This document shows positions 1 to 9,282 of a stretch of 64,000 bases of DNA, piece after piece. Under the pieces are notes generated by a model, which ran no database searches, was not told the origin of the DNA, and saw nothing but the letters and a program-made list of their open reading frames with translations. The DNA comes from an uncultured Blastocatellia bacterium (lineage in GTDB: Bacteria > Acidobacteriota > Blastocatellia > Pyrinomonadales > Pyrinomonadaceae): positions 1-64,000 of the forward strand of contig CAMLLD010000021.1 of the NCBI GenBank assembly GCA_946480785.1, read 5' to 3'. Position numbers and translations under genes: made by a program. Position 1 is the stretch's first letter. Each line of letters opens with the position of its first letter.

Positions 1-1
1 T

Positions 2-1405
2 TCCTCTACCCCTGAACCCGAAGAAAGCCTCTGGTCCAACATCAAGGAAGCGATCAGCGGCACGCATCGCAGTTACACCACTGGTCCAATCGGTCGCGCG
101 ATCCTCCTGCTCGCGATCCCGATGGTGCTCGAGATGGTGATGGAGAGCGTCTTTGCCGTCGTCGACATCTTCTGGGTCTCGCACTTGGGAAAGGACGCCG
201 CCGCCACGGTCGGTCTGACCGAGTCGCTGCTGACTTTGATCTATGCGCTCGCGATCGGCTTAAGCATCGGAGCGATGGCGATGATCGCGCGGCGCATCGG
301 CGAACAAAATCCAGAGGGCGCAGCCCGAGCCGCAGTGCAGGCGATCGCGCTCGCGTTTCTCGTATCGCTGACGATCGCGATCGTAGCCGCGCCTAACGCA
401 CCGAAGCTGCTCACCCTCATGGGCGGCTCGCCGTGGGTGATCGAACACGGTTCGGCGTTCACGCGCGTGATGCTCGCGGGCAACGCGACCGTGGTTGTGT
501 TGTTCATGGTCAACGCGATCTTTCGCGGCGCTGGCGATCCGGCGATCGCGATGCGCACGTTGTGGCTGGCGAACTCGATCAACATCGTGCTTGGTCCATG
601 TTTGATCTTCGGTATTGGACCATTTCCGAAACTCGGCATCGTCGGCGCGGCGATCGCGACGAACATCGGCCGCGGCACGGGCGCGCTGTTCGCGCTGAGT
701 CGTCTCGTGCGGCGCAGCGGACGCTTCCAGGTGCAGCGAAAACACCTGCGCATCGAACCATCGATCATGTGGCGCATGATCCGTTTGTCGGCAACGGGAA
801 CGTTTCAGGTGTTCATCGGCATGGCGAGCTGGATGGGCCTCGTGCGAATCATCTCGAGCTTCGGCAGCGACGCTGTTGCCGGTTACACGTTTGGCATTCG
901 CGTGATTCTGTTTGCGCTCTTGCCGTCGTGGGGCATGGCCAACGCGGCCGCGACGATGGTCGGCCAGGCGCTCGGGGCGGGAGATCCCGATCGTGGCGAG
1001 CGCGCCGTTTGGAAGGCCGGCTTTTACAACATGATCTTTCTCGGCATCGTCGGCTTGCTGTTTATCTTCTTTGCGCCACAGATCATCTGGTTTTTTACCG
1101 ACGATCCGAAGGTGACGCAGTACGGCGTCGATTGTTTGCGTATCGTGGCGTATGGCTTTCTGTTTTACGCCTACGGCATGGTGATCGGGCAGTCGTTCAA
1201 CGGCGCGGGGGATACGTGGACGCCGACCGTCATCAATCTCTTCGTCTTCTGGCTCTGGGAGATTCCGCTCGCTTACGTGCTCAGCGTGGTGCTTGGACTC
1301 GGCCCGCGGGGTGTGTTCATCGCGATCACGATCGCCTTTTCGACGCTCGCGGTCGTGAGTGGCCTCGTGTTTCGGCGCGGCCGTTGGAAGCGAAAAGTCG
1401 TTTGA
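2..1405 (+). CDS. MATE family multidrug efflux transporter (5' end outside the window)
   Basis: Inner-membrane drug or organic-cation antiporter of the MATE type, expected to export substrates using a Na+ or H+ gradient. The open frame runs in from base 2 without a stop, so the true start lies upstream; the first visible residues (STPEPEESLWSNIKEAISG) are a cytosolic N-terminus, followed by the family-typical stretch IGRAILLLAIPMVLEMVMES. About 467 residues are visible with roughly twelve hydrophobic segments in two similar halves, and the repeated 'FRGAGDP' and 'FNGAGDTWTP' motifs of MATE proteins are present. An internal ATG at 122 would cut the first helix and is not the likely start. Substrate cannot be told from sequence. 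Confidence 0.93.
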   Translation, partial: SSTPEPEESLWSNIKEAISGTHRSYTTGPIGRAILLLAIPMVLEMVMESVFAVVDIFWVSHLGKDAAATVGLTESLLTLIYALAIGLSIGAMAMIARRIGEQNPEGAARAAVQAIALAFLVSLTIAIVAAPNAPKLLTLMGGSPWVIEHGSAFTRVMLAGNATVVVLFMVNAIFRGAGDPAIAMRTLWLANSINIVLGPCLIFGIGPFPKLGIVGAAIATNIGRGTGALFALSRLVRRSGRFQVQRKHLRIEPSIMWRMIRLSATGTFQVFIGMASWMGLVRIISSFGSDAVAGYTFGIRVILFALLPSWGMANAAATMVGQALGAGDPDRGERAVWKAGFYNMIFLGIVGLLFIFFAPQIIWFFTDDPKVTQYGVDCLRIVAYGFLFYAYGMVIGQSFNGAGDTWTPTVINLFVFWLWEIPLAYVLSVVLGLGPRGVFIAITIAFSTLAVVSGLVFRRGRWKRKVV

Positions 1406-1556
1406 GTTTGCTCATCACGTAAGGTACGCGTACGGACAGTGGTGTCGCGCTTCGTTACGTTTTGCTTGTGCTTCAGTTGCTCGTCCTTCGTAAATTCAGG
1501 CGGCCCCTATGTTGCTACCGGCTTCGTCGAGAAGTTTTGTGAGCACGGAGGGACTC

Positions 1557-2147
1557 ATGGGGGATTCTTTACGAGGTAAGAAAATCGCAATTTTAGTGGC
1601 CGATGGTTTTGAGCAGGTTGAGTTAACGGGTCCGAAAGAAGCATTAGAAGCAGCGGGCGCAGAAATTCAGATCGTTTCACCGGCCGAAGGCGAAGTGCAG
1701 GGATGGAATCACGACGAGAAGGCAGATTTGTTTCCGGTCGATATGCCGTTGAATCTGGCGCGGTCTGACGATTACGACGCGCTGTTGTTGCCGGGCGGCG
1801 TGCGTAATCCGGATCAGTTGCGAATGATGACGCGCGCGGTCGAGTTTGTAGACGGCTTCATCGCCACCGGTAAACCGCTGGCAGCGATCTGTCACGCGCC
1901 GTGGCTGTTGATTGAAACGAACTGGATCAAGGGCAAGACGATTACGTCGTGGCCGTCGTTGAAATCAGACTTAATCAATGCAGGCGCGCACTGGGTCGAT
2001 CGCGAGGTGGTGGTCGATAACGGTCTCGTTACGAGCCGTAAGCCGGCGGACATACCGGCGTTTAATAAGAAGGTGATTCAGGTCTTTGCTGAAGCGCGTC
2101 CGACACGACGCGGGTCGGCGATGAGCGGCCATCAACGAGCGGCGTAA
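1557..2147 (+). CDS. DJ-1/PfpI family protein (type 1 glutamine amidotransferase-like)
   Basis: Cytosolic protein of the DJ-1/PfpI superfamily, whose members act as proteases, glyoxalases or deglycases; the reaction here is not known. The nucleophile elbow is visible as AICHAPW with Cys near residue 111, after the strand-loop LLLPGGVRNPDQL. Length of 196 aa is normal for PfpI. I chose the ATG at 1557 because a GGAGGG ribosome site lies just upstream and the protein then starts directly before the first strand (KKIAILVADGFEQVE); an in-frame ATG at 1509 would add 16 unlikely residues. The 3' end overlaps the convergent MOSC gene by 16 bases. Confidence 0.92.
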   Translation: MGDSLRGKKIAILVADGFEQVELTGPKEALEAAGAEIQIVSPAEGEVQGWNHDEKADLFPVDMPLNLARSDDYDALLLPGGVRNPDQLRMMTRAVEFVDGFIATGKPLAAICHAPWLLIETNWIKGKTITSWPSLKSDLINAGAHWVDREVVVDNGLVTSRKPADIPAFNKKVIQVFAEARPTRRGSAMSGHQRAA

Positions 2148-2713
2148 GGCAGCTCAGGTGTGTAGTTGATCTTCTTCGCAGTGGATCCGAGCCGGACGAT
2201 TCCGGCTTGGACCACTTTTGCATTTATACCGCGCAGGCATAGTTCTCGACCTACCTCTGAGTTCACAAACTTCATTGCCTCGACTCCGAAACGCGAAACG
2301 AATTTGTGGCAGCCCGTGTGTGGCAACGGGCTCACTTCGAGCACTGCCGAACCGATCTCTAGTCGCGTTCCCGCGGGCAGGTTCTGTTTACTCAAATCCA
2401 TGTCGATGTAGAGTTGGTCGCCTGCGAGTTGCCAGCGTTCTTTGTCCTGCGCGACGAGTGCGGCGACGCGCGCGTTGATGATGTTGATCTGCATCTCGGG
2501 ATGTGGACCACCATCTGCAGTTTTAGAACTGCCGCGAAAGCACCAGCTATCGCCAATCAAACCGTTAACAGGATCGAGCTCCGCTTCTTCGAGCACCTCG
2601 CGTTCATCGACTCGCGGCCGGCGCACGATCAGTTGCACGACGCCCTCATCCCTGGGCGCATCGCGCAGGTGGTCCAACGCCGCTTCGAGCTCGGGCATAG
2701 TCAAGTGTCTCAT
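2132..2713 (-). CDS. MOSC domain-containing protein
   Basis: MOSC domains (molybdenum cofactor sulfurase C-terminal) are predicted to handle sulfur or reduce N-hydroxylated compounds with Moco. This 193-residue protein carries GLIGDSW near the N-terminus and the domain's typical core (GDQLYIDMDLSKQNLPAG, then LEVSPLPHTGCHKFVSRFG with the conserved Cys, then LCLRGINAKVVQAG). It stands alone, without the ferredoxin or MOSC_N parts seen in longer members. Divergent from the small membrane gene at 2793 and overlapping the PfpI gene tail-to-tail. Confidence 0.9.
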   Translation of the reverse strand: MRHLTMPELEAALDHLRDAPRDEGVVQLIVRRPRVDEREVLEEAELDPVNGLIGDSWCFRGSSKTADGGPHPEMQINIINARVAALVAQDKERWQLAGDQLYIDMDLSKQNLPAGTRLEIGSAVLEVSPLPHTGCHKFVSRFGVEAMKFVNSEVGRELCLRGINAKVVQAGIVRLGSTAKKINYTPELPYAAR

Positions 2714-2792
2714 CGGGTGCTAAAAATACATGGAAACGCAGCAACAAACCAGTGTGCAGTGACGAATCCAGAGGGAAAGGCGACGCGAAAAC

Positions 2793-3122
2793 GTGAAAAC
2801 GGTCGGGCTCTTATTCATCTCAAATACTTTCATGACGGTGGCGTGGTACGGGCATCTCAAATACAGACACAGCTCGCTTTGGCTGGCGATTGTGGCGAGC
2901 TGGGCGATTGCGTTCTTCGAATATGTTTTTCAGGTGCCGGCGAATCGTATCGGCGCGAATTACTTCAGCGTGACGCAACTGAAGATCATGCAGGAATGCA
3001 TCACGCTCGTCGTGTTTACAGTGTTCGCGTTCATCGTCTTCCACGAGCAACTACGCTGGAACAACATCGTTTCTTATGCCCTCTTAATCGCCGCAGTTGC
3101 ATTCGCCTTCTGGCCGCGTTGA
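2793..3122 (+). CDS. DMT-like small membrane protein, DUF486 family
   Basis: A 109-residue protein with four predicted transmembrane helices (LFISNTFMTVAWYGHL, SLWLAIVASWAIAFFEYVF, ECITLVVFTVFAFIVF, IVSYALLIAAVAFAFW), matching the DUF486 family in length and in the conserved segment FFEYVFQVPANRIG. DUF486 belongs with small drug/metabolite transporters, but no substrate is established. It starts 79 bases from the divergent MOSC gene. Confidence 0.88.
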   Translation: MKTVGLLFISNTFMTVAWYGHLKYRHSSLWLAIVASWAIAFFEYVFQVPANRIGANYFSVTQLKIMQECITLVVFTVFAFIVFHEQLRWNNIVSYALLIAAVAFAFWPR

Positions 3123-3198
3123 CACGTCTGCACTTCGGCGTACAGAACATTCCGGTGGGTTCGCTTATAAACGTGGAGCGCGTCGAGTAAGGGGAGTT

Positions 3199-4257
3199 AT
3201 GGCGCTCACGATTTTGAGTGTGGCGTATCCGTTGGCGCCGGTGGGACCGGATGCGGTCGGCGGGGCGGAACAGATTCTGACAGCTCTCGACTCCGCGCTG
3301 ATACGCGCGGGTCATCAGTCGCTCGTTATTGCGTGTGAAGGTTCGCAGACGTGCGGCACTCTTTTCCCGATTCGCGTCCACGGTTCTTCTCTGGCGGAAA
3401 AACTCGAATCGACTGACGCGCAACAACGCGCGGCGATCAAACAAGTGCTCCGCGAGTTTCCGGTCGACGTGGTGCACATGCACGGTCTCAACTTTTTGAA
3501 ATACATGCCGGCGGAGGACGTGCCGGTAGTCGCGACGTTACACCTGCCGCCTTCTTATTATCCGCCCGAGATCTTTTCTTTAAGACGTCCGAAAACGTTT
3601 CTTCATTGCGTGTCGCAATCGCAGCGTCGTTCGTGTCCACCAAACGCGCAGCTTCTTCCGGAGATCGAAAACGGTGTTGCGTTCAGCGAACAGCGAACGC
3701 CACACGCAAGACGCAACTTCTGTCTCGCGCTCGGACGCATCTGCCCCGAGAAGGGATTTCACCTCGCGATTACGGCGGCGGAGCTGGCGCGCACGCCGCT
3801 TTTGCTCGGCGGACAGATTTTCAACTTCCCAACTCATCACGAATACTTCGACAGCGAGATCGCGCCGCGTTGCAAGGGCGCGATCAGATTTATCGGGCCG
3901 GTCGGCGTGGCGCGTAAGCGGCGTCTCTTGTCAGCAGCGCGCTGTCTGCTCGTGCCGAGTCTCGCGCCGGAAACAAGTTCACTCGTAGCGATGGAAGCAC
4001 TCGCTTGCGGCACGCCCGTGATCGCGTTTCCTTCGGGCGCGCTGCCGGAAATTGTCGAGCATGGACGCAGCGGTTTTCTCGTCAAAGACGAACGCGAGAT
4101 GGCGGCAGCGATTCACGCTGTCGCGTCGCTCGACCCAAACGTTTGTATCGAAACTGCGCGCACACGCTTTCCTGCGGAACGCATGGTCCAACGTTACTTC
4201 GAGATGTACGAACGCCTCGGCGCGACAGCGAACCGGGCAAGCGCGCGCGCCGCGTAA
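3199..4257 (+). CDS. Glycosyltransferase family 4 protein
   Basis: Cytosolic GT-B glycosyltransferase, 352 aa. N-terminal acceptor domain begins ILSVAYPLAPVGPDAVGGAEQIL (first glycine loop); the C-terminal nucleotide-sugar domain has GRICPEKGFHLAI and the E-x7-E-type motif ETSSLVAMEALACGTPVI followed by GALPEIVEHGRSGFLV. The donor and acceptor sugars are not determinable. Start chosen at the ATG at 3199, behind AAGGGGAG; an upstream in-frame ATG would overlap the DUF486 gene. The next gene (CelD-like acetyltransferase) starts five bases after the stop, suggesting co-transcription and a shared role in a surface glycan or glycoconjugate (inference). Confidence 0.92.
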   Translation: MALTILSVAYPLAPVGPDAVGGAEQILTALDSALIRAGHQSLVIACEGSQTCGTLFPIRVHGSSLAEKLESTDAQQRAAIKQVLREFPVDVVHMHGLNFLKYMPAEDVPVVATLHLPPSYYPPEIFSLRRPKTFLHCVSQSQRRSCPPNAQLLPEIENGVAFSEQRTPHARRNFCLALGRICPEKGFHLAITAAELARTPLLLGGQIFNFPTHHEYFDSEIAPRCKGAIRFIGPVGVARKRRLLSAARCLLVPSLAPETSSLVAMEALACGTPVIAFPSGALPEIVEHGRSGFLVKDEREMAAAIHAVASLDPNVCIETARTRFPAERMVQRYFEMYERLGATANRASARAA

Positions 4258-4262
4258 ACGAG

Positions 4263-5258
4263 ATGTGTGCACTGGCAATACGCGAGATCGAATCGGTGGA
4301 CGAGTTGGACTCCATCCGGACCAACTGGTTCGCGCTCTGGCGCAGCTTGCCGGCGGCGACGCCATTTCAGTCTCCCGATTGGCTCATTCCCTGGTGGAAA
4401 CACTTCGGTGTCGATGGTTTGCGCGTGCTGGTGTTGCTGAACGAGGAGCGCCTCGTTGGTATCGCGCCGTTGTTTGTCGGCGCCGATCTTCGCTTGCGTT
4501 TGGTAGGCACGGGCAACACGGATTACATGGACATACTCGCGCAAGATCCCGAGTGCACGGCGGTAGTTTTCAAATATCTTTGCCGGAACCGCTCGTGGGA
4601 TGAGATCCATTTTGAGAACCTGCGCCACGACTCGCCGCTGCTGATTTCAAGCGCGCGTTGCGAAGTTTCTGAGTACGTCGAGGAGCAGGATGTTTGTCCG
4701 GTGCTGTGTTTGCCGGCTTGTGCGGACGACTTCATTAGCAGCCTGCCGCGCCAGCTCCAACATAACCTGAACTATTACCGGCGCAAGCTCGCGAACCTGG
4801 GCCAGGTGCAACTCGAACAGGCAAACGAAAACAATTTCGACGAACTGTTCGAAGCGTTGTTGAACCTGCACGAAGCGCGCTGGCGGATGAATCATTTGTC
4901 AGGCGTGTTGTGTGCTGAGGAAGTGCAGAACTTTCATCAGGACGCAGCATGCGCGCTGCTCTCTCATCACGCGCTGAGGCTTTACGGACTGCGTCTCGAC
5001 GCGCGCATCATCGCGTCTCTCTACGCTTTTCATCACGGGCGTTGCACTTACTACTACCTCAGCGGCTTCGATCCGGAGTTTCGGCAATACAGCCCGGGCA
5101 CGATTCTCGTCGCGCACGCGATTCACGAAGCGATAAGCGAACGCGACGTGGGCTTCGATTTTCTGCGCGGGCGTGAAGAATACAAGTATCGCTGGGGCGC
5201 GACCGATCGTCCGATCTATCGCAAACAAGTCACCTGGACCGCGAGCCCGCTCAGTTAA
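4263..5258 (+). CDS. GNAT-superfamily acetyltransferase, CelD/BcsL-like (Acetyltransf_6)
   Basis: 331-residue protein of the GNAT-like family found in cellulose and exopolysaccharide loci. Recognisable segments are the N-terminal TPFQSPDWLIPWWKHFG, the middle FISSLPRQLQHNLNYYRRKLANLG, and the C-terminal YYLSGFDPEFRQYSPGTIL followed by FDFLRGREEYKYRWGA, which is the typical FemAB/CelD signature for an acyl-donor and polysaccharide or peptide acceptor enzyme. The start at 4263 follows the glycosyltransferase stop by five bases, with the upstream gene's end supplying little SD. Acyl group and acceptor are unknown. Confidence 0.87.
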   Translation: MCALAIREIESVDELDSIRTNWFALWRSLPAATPFQSPDWLIPWWKHFGVDGLRVLVLLNEERLVGIAPLFVGADLRLRLVGTGNTDYMDILAQDPECTAVVFKYLCRNRSWDEIHFENLRHDSPLLISSARCEVSEYVEEQDVCPVLCLPACADDFISSLPRQLQHNLNYYRRKLANLGQVQLEQANENNFDELFEALLNLHEARWRMNHLSGVLCAEEVQNFHQDAACALLSHHALRLYGLRLDARIIASLYAFHHGRCTYYYLSGFDPEFRQYSPGTILVAHAIHEAISERDVGFDFLRGREEYKYRWGATDRPIYRKQVTWTASPLS

Positions 5259-5304
5259 GCCGCGAAAAATAACAGGCTCAAAGCCATTCTCTTCCTCTTC
5301 AGCA

Positions 5305-5333
5305 TTGACAGTGCTAAGCGGGGTAACTATAGT
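5305..5333 (+). promoter_or_regulatory. Sigma-70 promoter for the PLD-like gene
   Basis: Perfect -35 TTGACA at 5305-5310, 17-base spacer, -10 TATAGT at 5328-5333. The predicted start of transcription near 5340 gives a short leader of about 28 bases to the ATG at 5368. One of the best promoter matches in the window. Confidence 0.75.
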
Positions 5334-5367
5334 CCCCGACCGTTCCTTCCTTCTGTTCGCGTAAAGG

Positions 5368-7188
5368 ATGATTGCGCTCTCCCGACTTCCGCGTGCTCTG
5401 TGGGCACTCTGTGTGCTCATTCTGCTCGTCTGTCCTGCGTCAGCTCAGGAACGACTTTGCGATCCGTCGTTCGAAGATTGCTACACGCCTTTGCTCAATG
5501 CCGTTCGGGCCGAGAACACCGGCATCGACATGGCGTTCTACTGGATCGAGTTGCCGGACCTCGCCGACGCGATCATCAAGCGTTTTCAAGCGGGCGTGCC
5601 GGTTCGGCTCATCGTCGAGCCGCGAGCGAGTGCGAAGTTTCCGACTAATCAAACGCTATTGGACCGTTTCAAAGCGGCCGGCATTCCCATGCGCTTCAAA
5701 CTCGGCGACGGCATCGTCCATTCGAAGATGTTGTTGCTCGCCGGACAAGGCAAGGTCGTTTTCAGTGGCTCCAATTTCGGCGATGCCGACGTTCGGCCGT
5801 TTGTTCCGTTTGCGAATTACGTCGATGGCGCGTGGTACTTCAGCGACGACCAGACCCTCGTCAACAGTTTCAAAACGAGGTACGACGACAACTGGACCAA
5901 CACGACACTGTATGGCGATTACGGCAACATCGTTGGTCCATTGAGCCGTCGCTATCCTAACGTCGGAATCGATTCATCGCTCGACTTCCTGCCCAACCAA
6001 AACTTCGCCGAAGACTACAGCACCCGCACGATCGCGCAGATCGATCTAGAGAACAAACAGATCGATCTCACGATGTATCGGCTCACCGATCCGCGCATTT
6101 GCGACGCGTTGCTGCGGGCCGTGGCGCGCGGCGTTCAGGTGCGTTTGCTTGCTGAGCCTGGCGAATATCGCTTCGACGCGAGCCGGACGGGCGCTGAATT
6201 CACCGGGCCGTACAACGTCGATCGCCTCTTTACGGCTGGCGTGCAGATCAAGATGCGCAAGCATCTCGGGCTCATGCATCAGAAGTCTCTGGTTCTTTAT
6301 GGCCGCGGCTTGACGATCTTTGGCTCGTCCAACTGGAGCTGGCCCTCGTTCAATTTTCAGGAAGAGCACAACTACTTCACGACCAAGCCGTGGTTCTTTC
6401 AGTGGTTTGTCGATCAGTTCAACCGCAAGTGGAACTCGGCGACGGAGTTTGAGCCGTTCGTGCCGCAAGCGCCGACTGTGGCAACAAATCTCGCGCCGGC
6501 AAACGGAGGCAATGCCGGCCTCAGCGTACTGCTCAAGTGGGAAGGCGGGCCGTGGGCTGCTAAGTACGATGTATTTTTCGGCCGCAACGGAACCACTTTG
6601 CCACTGATTGCGACCGACGTGATCACCGGCTCACTTGGACCAAGCTCTGCTGAGACTTATCTCGTTTCCGGTTTGCAGAACGGCGTGGGCTACTGCTGGC
6701 GCGTCGTGGGCAAGACGATGGCTAACCAGTCCGCTGATGGTCCAACCTCGTGCTTCACGGCGTCGAGCTCCATCCCGCCCGCAACTATCGCCGCGACTGG
6801 GCCAATGGAATTGCTGCTCGACTCGTCCGGACCGGCAATCGATCAACTCGCGAGCCTCGATTCAGTTCGGCTGTTAAGAGATCCGTTTCCAGTTATCAGT
6901 ACAGACCCGCTCAATCTCTCGGCCGATCCAAATACCCGCGTGATCGTATTTGCCAGGAACCTTCAGTTAGTCGCGGGCGAAACTGCTGCGGTCGTGACCA
7001 TCAATCTGGTCGACGGCAACAACCAGGTCTTCGATGTGCCGGCGGAAATCGTGCAGCCTGTTGCGAACACTGATTTTGTTCAAGTGATCTTCCGGCTGCC
7101 TGGTGATCTTGGCCCGGGAAAGTGTACGCTGACGCTCAAAGCTCATGGACAACTCAGCAATCGCGGCAGCATCAGAATAAAGACCTGA
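5368..7188 (+). CDS. Secreted phospholipase D-like protein with two HKD-type repeats and C-terminal Fn3-like domain
   Basis: 606 aa. A signal peptide ends near residue 26 (LLVCPASAQ), so it acts outside the cytoplasm. Two PLD-like repeats follow: HSKMLLLAG near residue 118 with FSGSNF, and HQKSLVLYG near residue 304 with FGSSNWS. Both keep His and Lys of HxKxxxxD but lack the Asp (Ala and Tyr instead), and the first repeat also has SGSN where GSxN is expected. Residues of about 370-470 look like a fibronectin type III segment (VLLKWEGGPWAAKYDVFFGRNG ... CWRVV), and the C-terminus is beta-rich. It could be a phosphodiesterase, a nuclease (Nuc-like) or a degenerate member. Preceded by its own strong promoter. 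Confidence 0.88.
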   Translation: MIALSRLPRALWALCVLILLVCPASAQERLCDPSFEDCYTPLLNAVRAENTGIDMAFYWIELPDLADAIIKRFQAGVPVRLIVEPRASAKFPTNQTLLDRFKAAGIPMRFKLGDGIVHSKMLLLAGQGKVVFSGSNFGDADVRPFVPFANYVDGAWYFSDDQTLVNSFKTRYDDNWTNTTLYGDYGNIVGPLSRRYPNVGIDSSLDFLPNQNFAEDYSTRTIAQIDLENKQIDLTMYRLTDPRICDALLRAVARGVQVRLLAEPGEYRFDASRTGAEFTGPYNVDRLFTAGVQIKMRKHLGLMHQKSLVLYGRGLTIFGSSNWSWPSFNFQEEHNYFTTKPWFFQWFVDQFNRKWNSATEFEPFVPQAPTVATNLAPANGGNAGLSVLLKWEGGPWAAKYDVFFGRNGTTLPLIATDVITGSLGPSSAETYLVSGLQNGVGYCWRVVGKTMANQSADGPTSCFTASSSIPPATIAATGPMELLLDSSGPAIDQLASLDSVRLLRDPFPVISTDPLNLSADPNTRVIVFARNLQLVAGETAAVVTINLVDGNNQVFDVPAEIVQPVANTDFVQVIFRLPGDLGPGKCTLTLKAHGQLSNRGSIRIKT

Positions 7189-7213
7189 GCCCGGGAAAGC
7201 AGCAATTTACTGA

Positions 7214-9253
7214 GTGTTACATTTCTTTGCTCGGCATGTTTGGTTGATTGTTGCCGGCGGTGGAGTCGGAGCCGCCGGTCGTTACCTGCAACTCTACATC
7301 CGCCACGCTCATAAACTCATTCTGCCCGACCCCACCGTAGATCTACTCAAGCTGCATCAGTTGTATGGCTACAACGCTCACGCGCTCGTGGGCATCTCGC
7401 CGGGAATTCGATCGTGGACCAGCACCGAAGCGAAAGGCGCCGTTGCTTACAACGAGTTTGGGAAAGTATGGCTCGTGCCCGGCGATCCGCTCGCTACTCC
7501 TGAGAATCTCGCCCCAGTCACGAAAGGTTTTCTGCGCGCGGCACGCGCAAAGGGTCGCGTGGTTGGTTTCATGCCCGCCACGGAACAGTTCGCAAAACAG
7601 AGCAGCGCGCTGGGATTGCGCGCAGTGAGACTTGGATCAGCGCCTTATTTCGATCTCGCAACGTGGGCGCCGCGCGGTGATCGCGCGAAGAAAGCGCGCG
7701 CCGGTGTGAATCAGGCACGACGTGCGGGTCTGCGCGTCGTCGAAGTCGATGAAGTTGATGAACGACTCGTTCGCGAGACAGCTTGTTTGTGCAAGAGTTG
7801 GTTGACCACGCGTCGCAGCGCGATCAAGTTTTCTTGGTTGTTCTCGATCGATCTCTTCCAACACAAAGAACGAAAGAAGTATTTCACGGCGCGAGATCCA
7901 AACGGCAAGCTGGTGGGATTTCTGGCGGCGAGCCCGATTCCCGCGCGTGACGGCTGGTATCTCGAAGACGTGTTGCGCGCGAAAGTCGCGCCCAACGGCA
8001 CTACGGATCTTTTGGTGGTCGAAGTGTTGGAGTTGTTGCGACGCGATGGCGCGAAACTCGCGACGCTCGGCACCGCGCCCATGGCGATGGAGGGCCGTGT
8101 CGATCCGGAAGTACGCGTGAATTCGGTGCTTTCGAAAATGACCCGACTCATCGCCACTTGTTTCTCCGTGTTCTACAACTTCGGCGGCGTGCGACGCTTC
8201 AAGACGAAGTTTGCGCCGAGTTGGTGGGAGAGCGAGTACTTTCTCGTCTCGCGAGAGTTGAGCGCGCCGCCGCGCGTGCTCAGGGCTTTCGTACACGCGA
8301 TCGTGCCTGCCGGACCAACGACTCTGGTCGCCCGGCAACTCGATCGCGCGTGGCAACGAATGACGACGGCGAGTGCCGCGGCCAAAGCGCCTGTTCCCGC
8401 CGGCGGCAAGTCTGAAGCTAAAGACATGCAGTCTGTAGTCGTTAACGGCGTGGCGTTGAACTACGTCAGCGCGGGCTCCGGCCGGCCGGTGGTTTTGATT
8501 CACGGCAACCCGGGATCGCATCACGATTACACGCTTTCACTGTTTGAAAAACTCGCTGAGTCGTATCACGTGTTCGCTTTCGATCGTCCCGGTCACGGAC
8601 ACAGCGAGCGACCCGCGCCGCTGGAAACAACGGTTGAAGTTCAGGCGGCGATGCTTCGTGACGCATTGCGCAAACTTTCGATCGAAAAGCCGGTTATCGT
8701 CGGACATTCATGGGGCGGATCGGTTGCACTCGCTGCGGCGGTCGCTTACGGCGCGGAGCTTTCGGGAGCTGTCCTGCTCGCGCCGGCGGCGTATCCGAGC
8801 GTGGGCGTTGAATGGTGGTCGCTGCTGCCGCACGTTCCCATACTTGGACCATTGGCTGTGAAGGCGTTCGCGCCGCTCATCGGCCGCCGAGTGGTGAAGA
8901 GCAATTTGAAAGACGCTTATCATCCGCAGGATCTGCACGAGGAATACGCCGAGCGCGTTGCCGAACTGTGGACGCGTGCGGATCGCATCAGCGCGTGGGC
9001 GGGCGACGAGCGAACTTTACGTGCGAGTTTGGCAATGCTGAGTCAATACTATTCCGAGATTGAGTTGCCGGTGGTGATTGTTACCGGCGACGCGGATCGC
9101 GTAGTCGATCCGAAGCAACACGCTTATCCGCTGCACAAAGCGATTCCTCATGCGGAACTTATCGTTTTACCCAAGACCGGACATCAACTTCCGCAAACCC
9201 AACCTGACGCCGTCCTCGCGGCCATCGATCAGGTGTGGGAACTAAGCAACTAG
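7214..9253 (+). CDS. Fusion protein: DUF2156 (LPG synthase C-terminal-like) plus alpha/beta hydrolase
   Basis: 679 aa in one uninterrupted frame. Residues of about 10-360 match the DUF2156 fold, the cytosolic aminoacyl-transfer module of MprF (segments GAVAYNEFGKVWLVPGDPLA, VGFMPATEQFA, GWYLEDVLRAKVAPNGTTDLL, LATLGTAPMA). A linker near 385-400 rich in Ala/Pro leads to a complete alpha/beta hydrolase: HGNPGS oxyanion turn, GHSWGG with nucleophile Ser near 499, Asp in TGDADRVVD near 625, His in KTGHQLPQ near 656. GTG start; a weak SD. The membrane flippase half of MprF is absent here, though a related TM protein is encoded at 27083. Function is inferred only: perhaps making and removing an acyl or aminoacyl group on a lipid. 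Confidence 0.85.
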   Translation: MLHFFARHVWLIVAGGGVGAAGRYLQLYIRHAHKLILPDPTVDLLKLHQLYGYNAHALVGISPGIRSWTSTEAKGAVAYNEFGKVWLVPGDPLATPENLAPVTKGFLRAARAKGRVVGFMPATEQFAKQSSALGLRAVRLGSAPYFDLATWAPRGDRAKKARAGVNQARRAGLRVVEVDEVDERLVRETACLCKSWLTTRRSAIKFSWLFSIDLFQHKERKKYFTARDPNGKLVGFLAASPIPARDGWYLEDVLRAKVAPNGTTDLLVVEVLELLRRDGAKLATLGTAPMAMEGRVDPEVRVNSVLSKMTRLIATCFSVFYNFGGVRRFKTKFAPSWWESEYFLVSRELSAPPRVLRAFVHAIVPAGPTTLVARQLDRAWQRMTTASAAAKAPVPAGGKSEAKDMQSVVVNGVALNYVSAGSGRPVVLIHGNPGSHHDYTLSLFEKLAESYHVFAFDRPGHGHSERPAPLETTVEVQAAMLRDALRKLSIEKPVIVGHSWGGSVALAAAVAYGAELSGAVLLAPAAYPSVGVEWWSLLPHVPILGPLAVKAFAPLIGRRVVKSNLKDAYHPQDLHEEYAERVAELWTRADRISAWAGDERTLRASLAMLSQYYSEIELPVVIVTGDADRVVDPKQHAYPLHKAIPHAELIVLPKTGHQLPQTQPDAVLAAIDQVWELSN

Positions 9254-9282
9254 AATTGAATTAGAAGAACAAGGGGAGAAGT

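Noticed and set aside
7214..9253. Frameshift or artefactual join in the fusion gene
   Set aside because: One uninterrupted frame with a normal linker and intact motifs on both sides; the possibility remains to be tested in relatives.
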